Assembly: GCF_020382885.2 (NCBI RefSeq)
Contig: NC_058508.1
Span: 3,154,055-3,218,054 of the forward strand
Length of the DNA stretch: 64,000 bases
Reading direction: 5' to 3'
DNA from: Scatophagus argus
Lineage: Eukaryota > Chordata > Actinopteri > Scatophagidae
Every line of letters begins with the position of its first letter. Positions within the stretch are counted from its first letter, which is position 1. The translations under genes were made by a program, and so were the position numbers. This document shows positions 1-11,892 of this stretch, piece by piece. The notes beneath the pieces were generated by a model, which saw only the letters and a program-made list of their open reading frames with translations, was not told where the DNA came from and made no database searches.

Positions 1-459
1 CAAAACATATGCCTGACATTGCCATATGCCAGGCAATGAAGACATGCAAATCAAAAATTGTTAGCAATTTTTTTGGAAGTTGTTTACAAGAATGATTTGG
101 TGATTAATGATTTGGTAGCCTGAGCTCTCCTGTCCCATTTAGACATGGGAACAAAAATGGCCCTGAACACAGCCCGTCAAAGGAGCAGGAGCAAGAAGTG
201 CTCGTTCATGAAGTATATATATGAAATATAATAATTGTATTCAGTCATATTTAAATATTTTTTTCAGTCATTGTTAGCTTTCTTCTGTTGAAATTCTATA
301 GTTTTTGGGTGTGCAAGCACACATGAAATGTACCTTTTCTGAAATTACATCTGTTGCATCCACAAAAGTGTCACAAAAAAAAGTCAAGATATATCTTTAT
401 ATAAAATGTGTCAATATGCACTCACATAGTTCCCATTCTAAATTATAGTCTGGACAAAG
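1..459. other. 3' flank of the NLR gene
   Basis: AT-rich sequence beyond the NLR stop codon at 460-462, which reads on the minus strand. It should hold the 3' UTR. I see no clear minus-strand AATAAA here, so the poly(A) site may lie left of the window. No coding signal is visible. Confidence 0.5.
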
Positions 460-992
460 TCACTGATAGGTGTGCAATAATGCAAACGAATAAGTGCCAA
501 GAATCCTCAGTGCAGGATAGAGTGGTTCAGTGAATGTGCAGTGGAAGGTGTGGAGGTGGATCAGTGTGTCAGACATGATTTTGTAGAAGGAAAGAGTGCC
601 GCCAGGCCAGTCCAGATACACTGCTACTCTGTGAGGGGAATGGTAGGGCGATAACGGTGTGACTGTGGCCTTTCCATTGTGCCAAACAGTGTTCTTGTTG
701 CAGTCTAAGCACCACGACTTGTCATTCCACCCTAGCAGAGAGTCATCCTGCCGTCCTTTTCTGCTGATTCCTCTGTAAGTCACTCCTACAAAAGTTGGTC
801 CTCTCCAATCCACCTCCCAGTAGCAGCGTCCAGTAAGACCATTCGTACATAGAACCTGGTACCTGTATTCAAACCTCTCTGGGTGATCAGAGTATAGTTG
901 CATTACTCTTACCATTGTCGCCTGTCTGTCACCTTCAGACAGGAGGATGCCCTTGTTTGCTGTGTTTGGGTCTAGTGTGAGTTCACAGGCAT
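460..992 (-). CDS. Terminal B30.2 (PRY/SPRY) exon of the NLR
   Basis: Last exon of the NLR gene, opened by the acceptor ACAG at about 993-996 in phase 1 and closed by TGA at 460-462. It encodes PRY-type LTLDPNTA at the start, then YWEVDW, the [12 protein letters not shown] stretch, NDKSWCL and a closing PLYPALRI segment. This is the usual layout of fish and TRIM B30.2 domains, which bind proteins and are often the ligand-recognition module. The preceding 47-nt exon at 1478-1524 ([15 protein letters not shown]) is the standard linker between LRRs and B30.2 in this family. The frame is intact. Confidence 0.9.
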
Positions 993-3900
993 CTGTCAGT
1001 AAGGAAAAAGACAAGAAAGTGCTCGTAAAGCAAGATAGTAATGTGCAACTTTATTCCCAGAGACTAACTATTTCAGTTGCAGAGGAGTTTTGCATCACAT
1101 TTTCCTTATAATCTTAAATATAAAAGTGGTTGATTAACAGGAGTCTTTGCGTTACCTTGCTGTTAAAATTATCTGTGACCTCGGGTAAAGGATGGATAAG
1201 AAAATTTTCCCATCAGTTGTTAATGGGACACTTACTGTAACACCATACCAATAATGACTTCACTTTAATGCAAACAAACAAGGCAGATTTAGTCACCTCC
1301 AATCTTGACTCCATGGCTACTGTTAGTCCAGGTAAACACACAGACAACATGAATCAAATGCACTACTTGTGAACCCAGTATATAAATTAAACTCAGAGTC
1401 TTCTATGTCCCAAAAAGGTTTTGGTACACTGCATGACAATCAGACAGGAGAATGGATAGGGGGAGAAAAATACTTACATTTTCTTAGCCCAGGCAACATC
1501 CGGAACTCTCCACAATGATCAACACTGAAGAAAAAAAGGGGAGGGGGGTACATTATGATCTTACAAACCCTTGCAGACTAGATATACTCCAAAACTGACA
1601 CAGACAGACAGTGGACTCACATGTTGTCCCTTGCAGAACATAAATTATGCAAAAAGTATAACTTGGGTACATCATTTTTCTCTCTCTCTGTCTCTCTGTG
1701 TCCCTTCTGAATTCATTTAACAATGTTTAAGCTCTTCTTGTTTAGGCTTACAAGAATGAGCGTGAGAGTGTGATAGCTGCCGATTCTACCAATTCTGAAA
1801 GAGCACTTTTTCCAAATGGTGTTTTGTGTTACTTTAATTAGTGGTGGCACAACTAATCTTGGGGTTACCTGGATCTGGTGCATTTTGGATTAAGTGATCT
1901 TGCCTGCCTGTCTTCTCCCATCTGTCTAATATGACTATGGCTACAATCTAACTAATAGTCTGAACAGTCATACGCTGCCTAGTTCTTGACTTTCTTAAAC
2001 CAACTAATTTTGCATTACTTTAGGTAAATTCAGTTTTTTTCTTTTCTTTTTTTTTTAATGATTAGAAACCTTCCAAGCAACTGCATCAAACTGCTTGGCT
2101 TGTTCCTAAATTCCAGGAGAACTATGGAAACTTCAACAGGTAGCAACATTTGTTTTGGTAAATCCAATGAAAGGTTTTACAATTAAAAGAAATAAAGAAA
2201 TAAAAATTATTATTATTAAAATTGTATCTTGCAGATCTGTACCAGAGCTGCTGAGATGCGTTGTCCTCTTGATGTCTTCTCCTGTCTTGTTAGGACCAGG
2301 ATACTACTGTATATTTACAAGGGTTTAATATCTGCTCTGAAAAGCTTTCTTCATGTTAACTTTTAACTTTGCTTCCCTTAAAGGAGCTTATTTTGTGAAT
2401 GCCAATTTAGTTGGAAAAGAGAAAGCTTGTGGTTGGCTGTGGCTGCAACCAAGAATCTTACTGTTGTTTAGGCTAGCACTAACTACTCATTTCACGTTGT
2501 TCGAAGTATAAAATGTCATTCCATCTCACCACTTAAAAAAGCTAAAAATAGATCTTGAAAGCTAACAGTTCATCAGCAAGTGGACAGGAAAGTGTCTGTT
2601 TATTTTATCACACACACTGAAGCCCATGTGTGTGATCTGCAATGATGTTAAAATAATTGAATGTGAAGTGACAGACTAAAAAACAAGCTTTAGAGTTCAA
2701 ACAAAGGGAATGTCAGCGTCCTGTGCTCTGATGATTTATGCTGCCTTGTTGAAAAATGCTGCAGTAATGCAATGTATCACATTTGACAGATCAACAGAAC
2801 CCACATCCCCCTGGCACTTCTTTTTTTTCATATTTGACATTGCTTTAAGGTATCAGCATGCTTCATATTAAGAACATGTCAGTTTATCAGTGGTATTTGA
2901 AACCTTGTTCTCCGCATAACTTTAACTGTTTATACCTGAGAGTATCCAGGCTGTACTGTGGATCCTCAAGTCCAGCAGTGAGCAGCTTCACTCCTGGGTC
3001 TCCTGGGTGATTATAAGTCAGCTCCAGCTCCCTCAGATGGGAGGGATTTAATCTGAGGGCTGATGCCAAAGAAGCACAGCCTTCCTCTGTGACCAAGCAG
3101 CCGGACAGCCTGTTGAGAATACATGCTAAATCCTCCATGGACCGTTCCACTTTCATGCTGGCATGCTAGAATTGAAATTTCATTATCTCTATGCAAAAGC
3201 AAAGGTTCAGGATACCAACCGAAGTGTTTCAAGTATACAGCATGGACTTTGCAATCCAATAGACAGCAGCTGCACTCCTAAATCCTGTAGGTCATTGTTA
3301 CTCAGGTCCAGAGTTCTCAGACTGGAGGACTTGGAGCTGAGCAATGGGGACAGATATGCACAGCTTCTCTCTGACAGGTCACAGAGTCTGAGCCTGTAGA
3401 AGATTGAGTGACGACAGGGATTTTTCGGATTTTTTGTTATTGCTTGTTGGAAATTGGTTCGCTTCAGCCTAGTAACAGTAAATTTGGAATGTGATATTTC
3501 AGCAATGTTCTTATATACCATGGAAAAACAGAAACAGACACATACACAGAAACAGAAAACTATATAAAGTCAACAGACCTTAGAGTTTCCAATCTACAGT
3601 GTGGACTTTTCAGTCCAGTAGAGAGCAGCTTCAGTCCTGAATCCTGCAGTTTGTTGTTACTCAGATCCAGCTCCTTCAAACTGCAATATTGTCCAACGTT
3701 GTGGCAGCACTGCTCAGTTGGCAAGCTTGGCCTGAGAAAAAAAGTCAATTAAAAAAAAAGTCCATAGGCGTGCTACAACTTTGATTCCAAAAAAGCTGGG
3801 ATGCTGTGTAAAATGTAAAATGTAAATAAATAAAAAATTTAAAAAGCAATATTTTTAAATATTCAGTTGAAGTGCAGTTAAGTAAAACATATGAGATTCA

Positions 3901-6900
3901 ATGTGTGTATAAACATACCCTCTTTCTGAATTTGATGCCTGCCGTACATTTCAAAGTGGGGCAGAGACAATAAAATATTGCTGTGGAATGCTCAAAAAAC
4001 ATCTGCTTGCTAACAAGTGATTGTATCATAATTGGGTATGAAATGGGCATCCTCAAAAGACCCATCTGTTCATAAGTGAAGAATTCACATTTTTTTAAAA
4101 GATTCAGAGAATGCAGATATTGATATTATTGAATGTACATGAACTTTATAAAGGATATTACTATATGTGTTACTAGACTGACGTGTCTGCAGTCTGGGCC
4201 TGTCTCCTGTTGAAAATGTGCAGCACATTAAGATAAAAACATGACAACAAATACCCCAGGCTGTTGACGAACTTAAGTTGCGTATCAAGCGAGATTTGGA
4301 AAGAAATTTACTTAAAAACTTCACCGTGGTTAACATGCCTCTGTTCCCAATTTTTGCAACTTTTTGACATGAAATTCAGAATAAGTGTATATTTACAAAT
4401 AAATAAACAGAGTTTATAGTCACAGCGGTTATAAAATATACACAGCGTCCCAGCTGTTTCAGAAAGAGTTGCATCAAGTAAAATACAGTTAACATATTGT
4501 ACAGCAATAAATAAATAAATAAACTGTTCTTTGAATTGTCATTAATTGATGTAGACAGTAGTACAGTGACAACAGCAACACAACAATTAAATTCTCAGCG
4601 CTGTTTTGGCAGTTCATCCCTGGTACATGCAGAGCTAATCCAACTGTAACTACTCATTTTAATATATTTTTTTGTTTTAAAAACCATTTACATTAAAATA
4701 AAAATAAAAGCACTAGAATAAAACAAGAAAAATGATTACTGATTACTGTACATTGTATGTAAATGATTGTTTGGCTCCAATGCCTTTCTTGTTTTCAGCT
4801 TCGCTTTTGAGTTTCTTGGATGACTGTAGCTCAGGTCCAGCACTTTTAGATGTGAGAGGTTGAAGCTCAGGGCTGAGGACAAAGAAGCGCATCCTTCCTC
4901 TGAGACCTCACAGTTGGACAACCTGCATGTGACAGTATAGCAAATTTACAGTACTTGTCTGTTTTCTTCTTAACTATAAACTTATGTTGATAGTACACAG
5001 CTTCTATGTTTTTATTGAAAATAGTCTGTTGCAAAATATGTATGCCAACCCACATTATGCTGTGCAAATTAACTGGTGTGGGAGGCATTGTTCACCAGTT
5101 AATAAAAACTTCCATGTACTATCCAACATGTTCTCATGCCAAGATGCCCAATATCGCCACTTTGTCACAACCTGTCTCATCCAGACACACAAAGTACCGT
5201 GTAAGGCAAAATTGTAATTTGGGCTTCCACAAATGCGTGATACTCTGCCAAGGTCTGAGTGTCATAAGTTTAATCACCAGATGATGTATGCATAGGTTCT
5301 GTCCACGCATCCACTAAGCCACAACAAACTGCAAAATACAAAGCTTTAGCCTCAACTTTAGCATCTGCGTGTGATGTGCAAGGTTTGTAGGGTCTTTCTA
5401 ACAGGTGGTTCATTAAATTTAGATCCAAAAATTACTTGTTGGGTTGAGGAAAAGGTCAGTAATATTTGGTTCCACACAGGATGAAAACGTGCCTTATGGA
5501 GTATGTTATGTTGTGGAGTTGCTAGGATGTCTTGCTGAAAATGTCTGACATTAATAATAATGATAATAATAATAATAATGAGAATAAATCAGTCAAAAGA
5601 GTGGATAGCATACTGTAGTAAATACAGCAGAGCTTGGCATTCCACAAGTAGGTAAAATTTGCACATCATTTGAAAAGACTGAAGGAAACTAACCTTAGAG
5701 TTTCCAGTCTACAGTGTGGACTCTCCAGTCCAACAGAGAGCAGCTTCACTCCTAAATCCTGCAGCCTGTTGTTACTCATGTCCAGCTCTTTCAGAGTGGA
5801 GGACTGGGAGCTGAGAACTGAGGCCAGAGCTTCACAAGAGGAGTGTGAGAGCTCACACTGGTTCAGTCTGTTTTAGAATTAGAGTGGGAAAAGCAAAATA
5901 TCCAGTTTATGAACATATAGAAGATATTGCTTGGCCTAGAAGATAGCTGCTCTATATACAAATAAACATCACGGGGACAAAAGGACACATGATCAAATTT
6001 ATAAGAAGGCCCAAATAATCAATAATTTGTTGCAGACACTGTTTCACAAAAGATTGTTTATCTTGACTCCAAACAGCTCTTTTTTAGGTAGAACAGAGGC
6101 ACCAAATGTAGTCTGAGTGACACGTTAATACAGGGTCTTAATGTATAAAATGTGTCAAAATTACAAGAAAACCTAAATAAATAAATACTTGTCATAAACA
6201 GGAAGGAAACTTACAAAATGACATGATGACTTTAAGTGATTCTGTGGACTTTTCCCCTGGCAACAAAGAACCAGGCCACAAATTGTTTTCATCTTTCATA
6301 AATTACTTCTAAGCTGAGGAACCAGTTGAAACTGTGTGTTCAAACTAGGGTTGTCACCATATCAGATATCAAGATATTTTGGCTTCACTGTTGACGAGCT
6401 GTCATGTCATCCATCTTTAATTTCCAGTCAATGATCTAGACAGCAGGGGAAGCTCATTACAGCGGGGACTGGGAAGCGACAGTGATAACTTCCTGACGAG
6501 GGAAGCACGCTCAGAGCCAGATAATGGCTCTGAGCGTGTTTCCCTCGTCTGTACCCCTCGCCTGATGTGGGCATGTTCTGAGATATTTCAGTTCCAACTT
6601 TGCCAAGTGCAAATTGTTTGCATATACATACAATCCCAGGTCCATGTTATCATTTTAAGCAACATTTCAATGTCTTGAGACCATTACAAGTGTCAAGTGT
6701 ACATGTTTTTTAATATAAAAGTAAAAATCATTTGTTATGTACTGTATGTATGTAGGTATGTAGTTCGGTTGCAGTGTACTTCAGGCAGCAAGATATGCTT
6801 TATGAGTCATGTACTCTGTAAGCACTTGTTAATAAAAAGTATTCCTTCTTTAGATTCCTGTAAATAATGTTTATGTTTTACATATTTTATATATTATATA

Positions 6901-9900
6901 AGTGTTTAAATAATGTAAAAAAAAAAAATCTTACAGTGCACTTGTTGAAGATTTGACCAGTGGCAGCATTCTCATGAGAACCTCCTCTGATCTGGAGTAT
7001 TTTCTGAGGTCAAACACTTCCAGCTCTTCTTCGGATGACAATAACACATAGACCAGGGCTGACCACTGAGCAGGCGAAAGATGGGCTGTGGAGAGGCTTC
7101 CTGTTGTTATGTAATGTTGAATTTCCTCCACAAGGGAACAGTCCTTCATTTCACTCAGACAATGGAAGAGGTTAATGCATCTCTCTGGTGAGGGATTCTC
7201 CCTGATCTTCTTCTTGATGTACGTCACTAGGTTCTGGTTGGTCTCGGTGCTGCTGCATGTTTGTTTCAGCAGACCTTGTAAGAGTTCCTGATTTGACTTC
7301 AATGAAAGGCCCAGGAGGAAGCGTAGGAACAAGTCCAGATGTCCATTTGGACTCTGTAAGGCCTTGTCCACAGCTTTCATACACACCTCAGTTGAAGATG
7401 TTTTCCTTAGAAGAATGTGCAGATGTTGGAGAGGTGTTTGTGGTTCAGCCATAACATCTTTTTTGTCATTGAAGAGTGAGAGGAACACAAAAACAGCTGC
7501 CAAGAACTCATGAATACTCAAATGCACAAAGCAAAACATCTTATCTTCGTTCAGCCCATCTTCTTCTTTAAAGATCTGTGTGAACACTCCTGAGTACACT
7601 GAAGCTTCACTAAGGTTAATGCCACTGTTCTTCAAGTCTGTCTCATAGAAGATCAGGTTACCTCTCTTCAACTGGTGAAAAGCAAGCTTAGCAAGTGACT
7701 GAATGATCTTGATGTTCTGTGTGTCATACTTTAGTGCTGTCTGCTTCATCTGAAAAACAAGGAATTTTGAATACATCTCAGTCAGAGTTTGTGGAATTTC
7801 TTTTCTCTCATCTTCTCCTAACATTTGCTTCAGAACTGTAGCAGTGATCCAGCAGAAGACCGGGATGTGGCACATGATGTAGAGGCTCCGTGATGTCTTG
7901 ATGTGGGAGAGGATTTTGTTGGCCATTTGCTCATCTCTGAATCTCTTCTTGAAGTACTCCTCCTTCTGTGGATTAGTGAATCCCCTCACCTCTGTCAAGA
8001 TGTCAATAAAGTCAAGAGGGATCTGACTGGCTGCGGCTGGTCGTGTGGTTATCCAGAGGCGAGCAGAGGGGAGCAGTTTCCCCTTGATGAGGTATGCCAG
8101 CAGATCATTCACCAACAATGGCTCATCAACAGAACATTTTTCCTTGTTAGTAAAGTCGAGCTGAAGGCGGCTTTCGTCCAGTCCATCAAGAACAAACAGA
8201 AGTTTAAATTTACTTTTGTCATAGTTGGTATTTCCTGAAGCCTGTAGTTTTGTGAAGATATAATTAAGAGCCTCCTTACTGATATCTCTGGTTTCCCTGA
8301 TACATTCATGAATGAGCTCAGCAAAACGAAACCTTCTCCCCTTCAGTAAATTCAGCTGACGGAAGGTGAATGGGAATGTGAGATGCACATCTTGATTGGC
8401 TCGTCCTTCAGCCCAGTCAAGAATGAACTTGTGTACAAGGAATGTTTTGCCAATTCCTGCAATCCCACTGGTCAGAACTGTTCTTACTGGTGTTTTTTCT
8501 CCAGAGGCATGTTTAAAAATGTCGTTGTGCTGAACTGATCGCTCAGTTTCTCCTGTTTTTCTCAATGTTATCTCTACATACCGGACCTCATGCTGTCTGT
8601 TGACATCTACATCAGTGCCATCTATGATGTAAAGCTCTGTGTAGATATCATCCAGAGGTTTCTTATCCTTCGGCTTTGATGACCCCTCAGTTACACACAT
8701 AAACTTGTTCTGGAGGTTCGACTGGAGTGTGCGTTGGTATGCCATGATGGGTTGTGCAGGCTTTGGTTTTTGCACCAACAAATCTGTATGGAATAAAGTC
8801 ACAATATTCATCTTAGCAGGGCTGGGTGTCTCCTGGATCTTACAAAATACATATAAGTTGCTTTTAGACAGCAAATGGTTGCCACCTTGCAATGCTGTTG
8901 TGCTGTAGTTTGAATCAGAGTGGCTCTTGTCAATCTTACCGGCCTGTTGTCTACACAACAGACTGCTGTATACACCTGACAATTTATCATCATTTATACT
9001 GCTTACCGATTGTGGAGCAACTGAAAAGATGATTTGAAAAGACATCAGCCATACTTCAAGGTAAAACAGTGTATTTGATAAACCGTTTAGCTACAACTAG
9101 ATAACAGTTAATATTAGCTGAAACTGTTGCTCAATACACTTGGACATATTTATTGAAGCCAGGAAGTAAAACAAGCGGAAGGTAATTAAGCCTGCAATAT
9201 TCTTTAATCGTCACTGTTGTCTGTTCACCAAACCTCAGAAAGGCTGTAACATTAACATTATGTGACATCATGCTCACTCAAGCATTTTTTCCTGTCCTTC
9301 TCGTCCATTGTCTTTCCAGTTAATGATCAATTCAAGCACTGAAATGATGATTTGTCAGATTGTCTGCATCGATACAACTTGCTTTTGACTTTTGACCATT
9401 TGTTTAGTGTATTTCTGTTATTATAAAAAGAATTCTAATGTAAAATATTTTGTTGACACAACCCTGGTATCATAAACAGTGTTTACCATCCCAGATAAGA
9501 TCATCTTTGGATCTCATGTTCTTCCATTACCATTCCTTTTCATTGATCTATCTGTTCTTTGCTGGTGAAGAGGTGTGTAATGCGGGGAACTTAAATACCT
9601 GGAAAATTAGTTCCTGTAATGTTTCCCTTACTGTGGTTTACAATCACTAGCAATTTTTTTCCAAACAGAAAGTGTGTCATGCTTGTATTGCATAGAAGTA
9701 ATAGGGAGGAAGTCTGACTAAACTATACTGAGCGGTTTTTGTTATTATGATTTTAAATGTATTTTTACAATAATATGTCATCATCATGTAGAGACCAGAC
9801 AGAAAAGCAAACATTTGCAGCAGACAATATGTTTCTATAGATATTGTTACCAACTATCTTACTGTTTTAAAGATTCACAATGTAACTCTTTGCAAAATAA

Positions 9901-10629
9901 TTAATCTGGTAATAAGAAGAACTCATGACAGCTGTTAAAACTTGCAAAAAGCTGAACCTCATATTTGCAAACTGCATTAGCCATACCCTTATTGCAAAAA
10001 GAACATAGCGTCATGTACAGTGTACAGACTGCTAATGTTAAAATAAACTGTTGTTTCTGTAAAGGTGACAGTGGAAAAATCATTAGAGCAGGGGCTAAAA
10101 GCTATTAAACTAACTTTACCTTCAGCCTGAGCACCAGTGTTGAGAAAGTGGGGAAGAACTGCCTGTTGAATGCAAGAACCTCCGGTGTTCTCAGAAGTCT
10201 CTCCATCATCAGCAGCATCATCTGAGAGAGATAGACAGCAATATAAAAAGATTTTTTGCTCATAATGATGGAAATGCCAAAATTGGAAGCAAAAAATATT
10301 AGCATAAACTAGTGTGAAACTAGATTTTTCAGATTTTTCTAGGACTTACTGTTGACTTCAGAACAGCTTTGGGAAAAATGCTCCACTAAATCGTTCCTGC
10401 TGATCTTCTTCAGAACTTCCACGGTGATCCGTAGAGCTCCGGGAAGGCCGTATGCCTGAACCATCTGATCCACCGTGTCCTGCCTGTTGGCCCCTTCCAG
10501 CAGGCTCTTTGGGATAGCTGGGAAGGCTTCTACAACACCAGTATGCCTCAGGAACCAATGGAAATGCTTCAGCTCCTCATTTCCCAAGTCCTGCAGAACT
10601 CCAAAGAGGAGCTCTACATGTGACCCCAT
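460..10629 (-). CDS. PYRIN-FISNA-NACHT-LRR-B30.2 NOD-like receptor
   Basis: This is a cytosolic innate immune receptor of the expanded fish NLR family. Coding exons on the minus strand read 10629-10350, 10221-10120, 9020-6935, 5867-5694, 3731-3579, 3393-3220, 3109-2936, 1524-1478 and 992-460. All junctions are GT..AG and phases agree, giving 3723 nt or 1240 residues. Domain order is PYRIN (about 1-90), FISNA with its motif [14 protein letters not shown] with Walker A GIAGIGKT (about 313-320) and Walker [11 protein letters not shown] (about 401-410), four LRR exons, then B30.2. The start is the ATG at 10629, two bases after a CAG acceptor, so a 5' UTR exon must lie upstream. A truncated LRR exon at 4795-4922 is left out; because LRR exons share phase 2, skipping it keeps the frame. 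The ligand is unknown. Exact family member cannot be assigned from sequence alone. Confidence 0.88.
3771..4483. mobile_element. TIR DNA transposon copy in NLR intron
   Basis: About 710 bp bounded by inverted ends. The left end carries AAAGCTGGGATGCTGTGTA near 3791-3810, and the right end carries TACACAGCGTCCCAGCT near 4440-4457. The similarity continues outward through a CAACT..TT block on both sides, so the TIR is roughly 35 bp. The left end closely resembles a very common fish non-autonomous element starting TACAACCCTGATTCC; from memory this is hAT-like, but I did not check it. The interior has no intact transposase. It sits between the truncated LRR exon and the next working one. Confidence 0.72.
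4795..4922 (-). pseudogene. Truncated LRR exon
   Basis: An exon start with a good acceptor (ATGCAG, exon from 4922) encodes [18 protein letters not shown] and then LDLSYSHP, which matches the first two thirds of an LRR exon. Homology stops soon after an AAGCTG triplet pair near 4799. The expected segment leading to LDTLR and a splice donor is absent, replaced by unrelated AT-rich sequence. A TIR element lies about 300 bp further along. It is best read as a broken, skipped exon. Confidence 0.7.
5551..5588. repeat. Imperfect AAT microsatellite
   Basis: A run of AAT/GAT triplets in an NLR intron just beyond the LRR exon that ends at 5694. It has no evident function. Confidence 0.8.
6495..6549. 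other. Near-perfect 24-bp inverted repeat (hairpin)
   Basis: Left arm 6495-6518, seven-base loop 6519-6525 (AGATAAT), right arm 6526-6549. The arms are reverse complements at 23 of 24 positions; the single mismatch is a G in the left arm against a T in the right arm, which would be a G-U wobble in RNA. It lies in the intron between the NACHT exon and the first LRR exon. It could be a small palindromic element or a structured RNA; no family is recognised. Confidence 0.85.
6935..9020 (-). CDS. FISNA-NACHT exon of the NLR
   Basis: A single 2086-nt exon, the large central exon typical of fish NLRs. It enters in phase 1 (acceptor TTTTCAG, so GAA then GTT) and leaves through CT then GTAAGA. After a low-complexity linker come FISNA ([23 protein letters not shown]), Walker A GIAGIGKT, Walker [11 protein letters not shown], sensor-1 WITTRP, and the winged-helix/HD2 region with [15 protein letters not shown]. 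All catalytic NACHT motifs are intact, so ATP binding and oligomerisation look possible. No stop or frameshift was seen. Confidence 0.92.
10350..10629 (-). CDS. PYRIN-domain first coding exon of the NLR
   Basis: It encodes [20 protein letters not shown], then KHFHWFLRH and a helical remainder ending near [11 protein letters not shown]. That is the six-helix death-fold pattern of PYD domains, which recruit ASC-type adaptors by PYD-PYD contact. The donor is A then GTAAGT at 10349. The next exon, 10120-10221, is a 34-residue polar linker. The ATG at 10629 is the first in the exon, which begins two bases upstream at 10631 after CAG. Confidence 0.85.
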
Positions 10630-11626
10630 CACTGCTCACATGAAAGGATTAGTTGATAATCAGTCACATGCCTTGAGTTACTAAAGTATCTGGAGTTTAA
10701 TGAAGCACATGTACTGAGATAACTCAGTAATGGTGCTGAAACCTGGAACAAGGTCATTTTTAGCATTCAGCTCTTTCCATTTTATATTTTCATCTCATTT
10801 AACATTATTTGTGACCTAGTATGTTTCATCATCTCACATTTTCTATATGTGCTTTACTTGGTTTATTTATTCTACTGCATGTAAAATATTGCTTAACTTT
10901 TTTTTAAAAAAAGAGTGCTTTACAAATAGTGTATTAATAAAGTATCATCATATAACTGATTAACCATTAGGTTATTGCATATGTGAATAATACCCAGACT
11001 GAGGCTTCACTGATTTACAACTAATCAAAAAACACAAAAAAATGTTCAGTGACAATATTTTCCAGTGTCGTTCAAAGAAGACGCAAGAAACAAATACAAA
11101 AGAAAGTCAATAAATACTGTAAAATAAACACTGGGTCTGAATCTTCCATGGGTAAACAATTCAACAGCCAACTAGTGTTTAGAAAACAAGGCAGTAATTA
11201 TATGTGTGTGTATGTGTGTGTGTGTGTATATGTGCATGTATATTTATTGCCCCCACAACGTGTTCAGATACAGACATAAAAAAATAGAAATTCAGAAAAA
11301 CTGCTATGCTAGAAGAGCCAGCTGTGCACTGTCTGAAATAATTGTTAGCAATGCAATCATATTCATAACGAAACCGTTGCTCAACTGCTGTGTCAAAGAC
11401 AGCCTCTGACATTGGTTGTCTGTCTCTGTATTGCTTCCAAGTGTATCAATGATGTTAGTGCAATATAGACTGACAGTTTAAGGTAACTGTTTCTGTAAAA
11501 CGCTATGAAAATATTTTTTTTATGAATAGTTAGGAGAGGAGGCAACTGGAGAGGAAAATATAGGACCAGAGTTAAAAAAAAAAATTAAATAGGAGCCCAG
11601 TTTTGACCCCATTAGTCACTGGCCAC

Positions 11627-11700
11627 TATTAGACGAGGTATTTCAGTCTGGACAAAAAAATGTAGGCCAACACTGCCATCCTGCTGCGCCTTAAGTTTCA
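11627..11700. repeat. Fragment of a common fish interspersed repeat
   Basis: Contains GAGGTATTTCAGTCTGGAC followed by a GCCAACACTGCCATCC-like stretch. This resembles the segment at 43470-43560 (GAGATATTTTAGTCCGGACC), so the two are copies of one family. Confidence 0.55.
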
Positions 11701-11846
11701 TGGACTTAACCAGTGTTTGGCTTTTCTAACAGTTTGGCTCTTGGCTGTTGAAAACACAAAGCACATTAAAAAAAAAAATACAGGAGAAGATTATAACAAA
11801 CATTACACAAAATATACTCTACATAAGTAAACAAATGAGCACTTAC

Positions 11847-11892
11847 CTTGAAGAACGATTCCTCCAAGTCAGAGACGAGATACTCTCTGAAC
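11847..11892 (-). other. Candidate unassigned exon (possible NLR 5' exon)
   Basis: A short minus-strand segment between ATACAG and a strong donor (AAG then GTAAGT). In one frame it reads FREYLVSDLEESFFK, which is open and not low-complexity, but I do not recognise it. It may be a 5' UTR exon of the NLR, or a remnant of another gene. Support is only splice-like ends and strand. Confidence 0.25.

Larger units (their letters stand above)
2936..5867 (-). other. LRR exon array of the NLR
   Basis: Four usable LRR exons at 5694-5867 (174 nt), 3579-3731 (153 nt), 3220-3393 (174 nt) and 2936-3109 (174 nt). Each ends in the family signature LETLR or LDTLR, with splice phase 2 on both sides, so exons can be gained, lost or skipped without frame loss. 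Motifs seen include [38 protein letters not shown] and [19 protein letters not shown]. The 153-nt exon has a decayed first third but stays open. These horseshoe repeats usually shape ligand binding or autoinhibition. Confidence 0.85.

Noticed and set aside
4085..4336. Possible transposase open frame inside the TIR element
   Set aside because: The translation is short and shows no conserved motif; the element appears non-autonomous.
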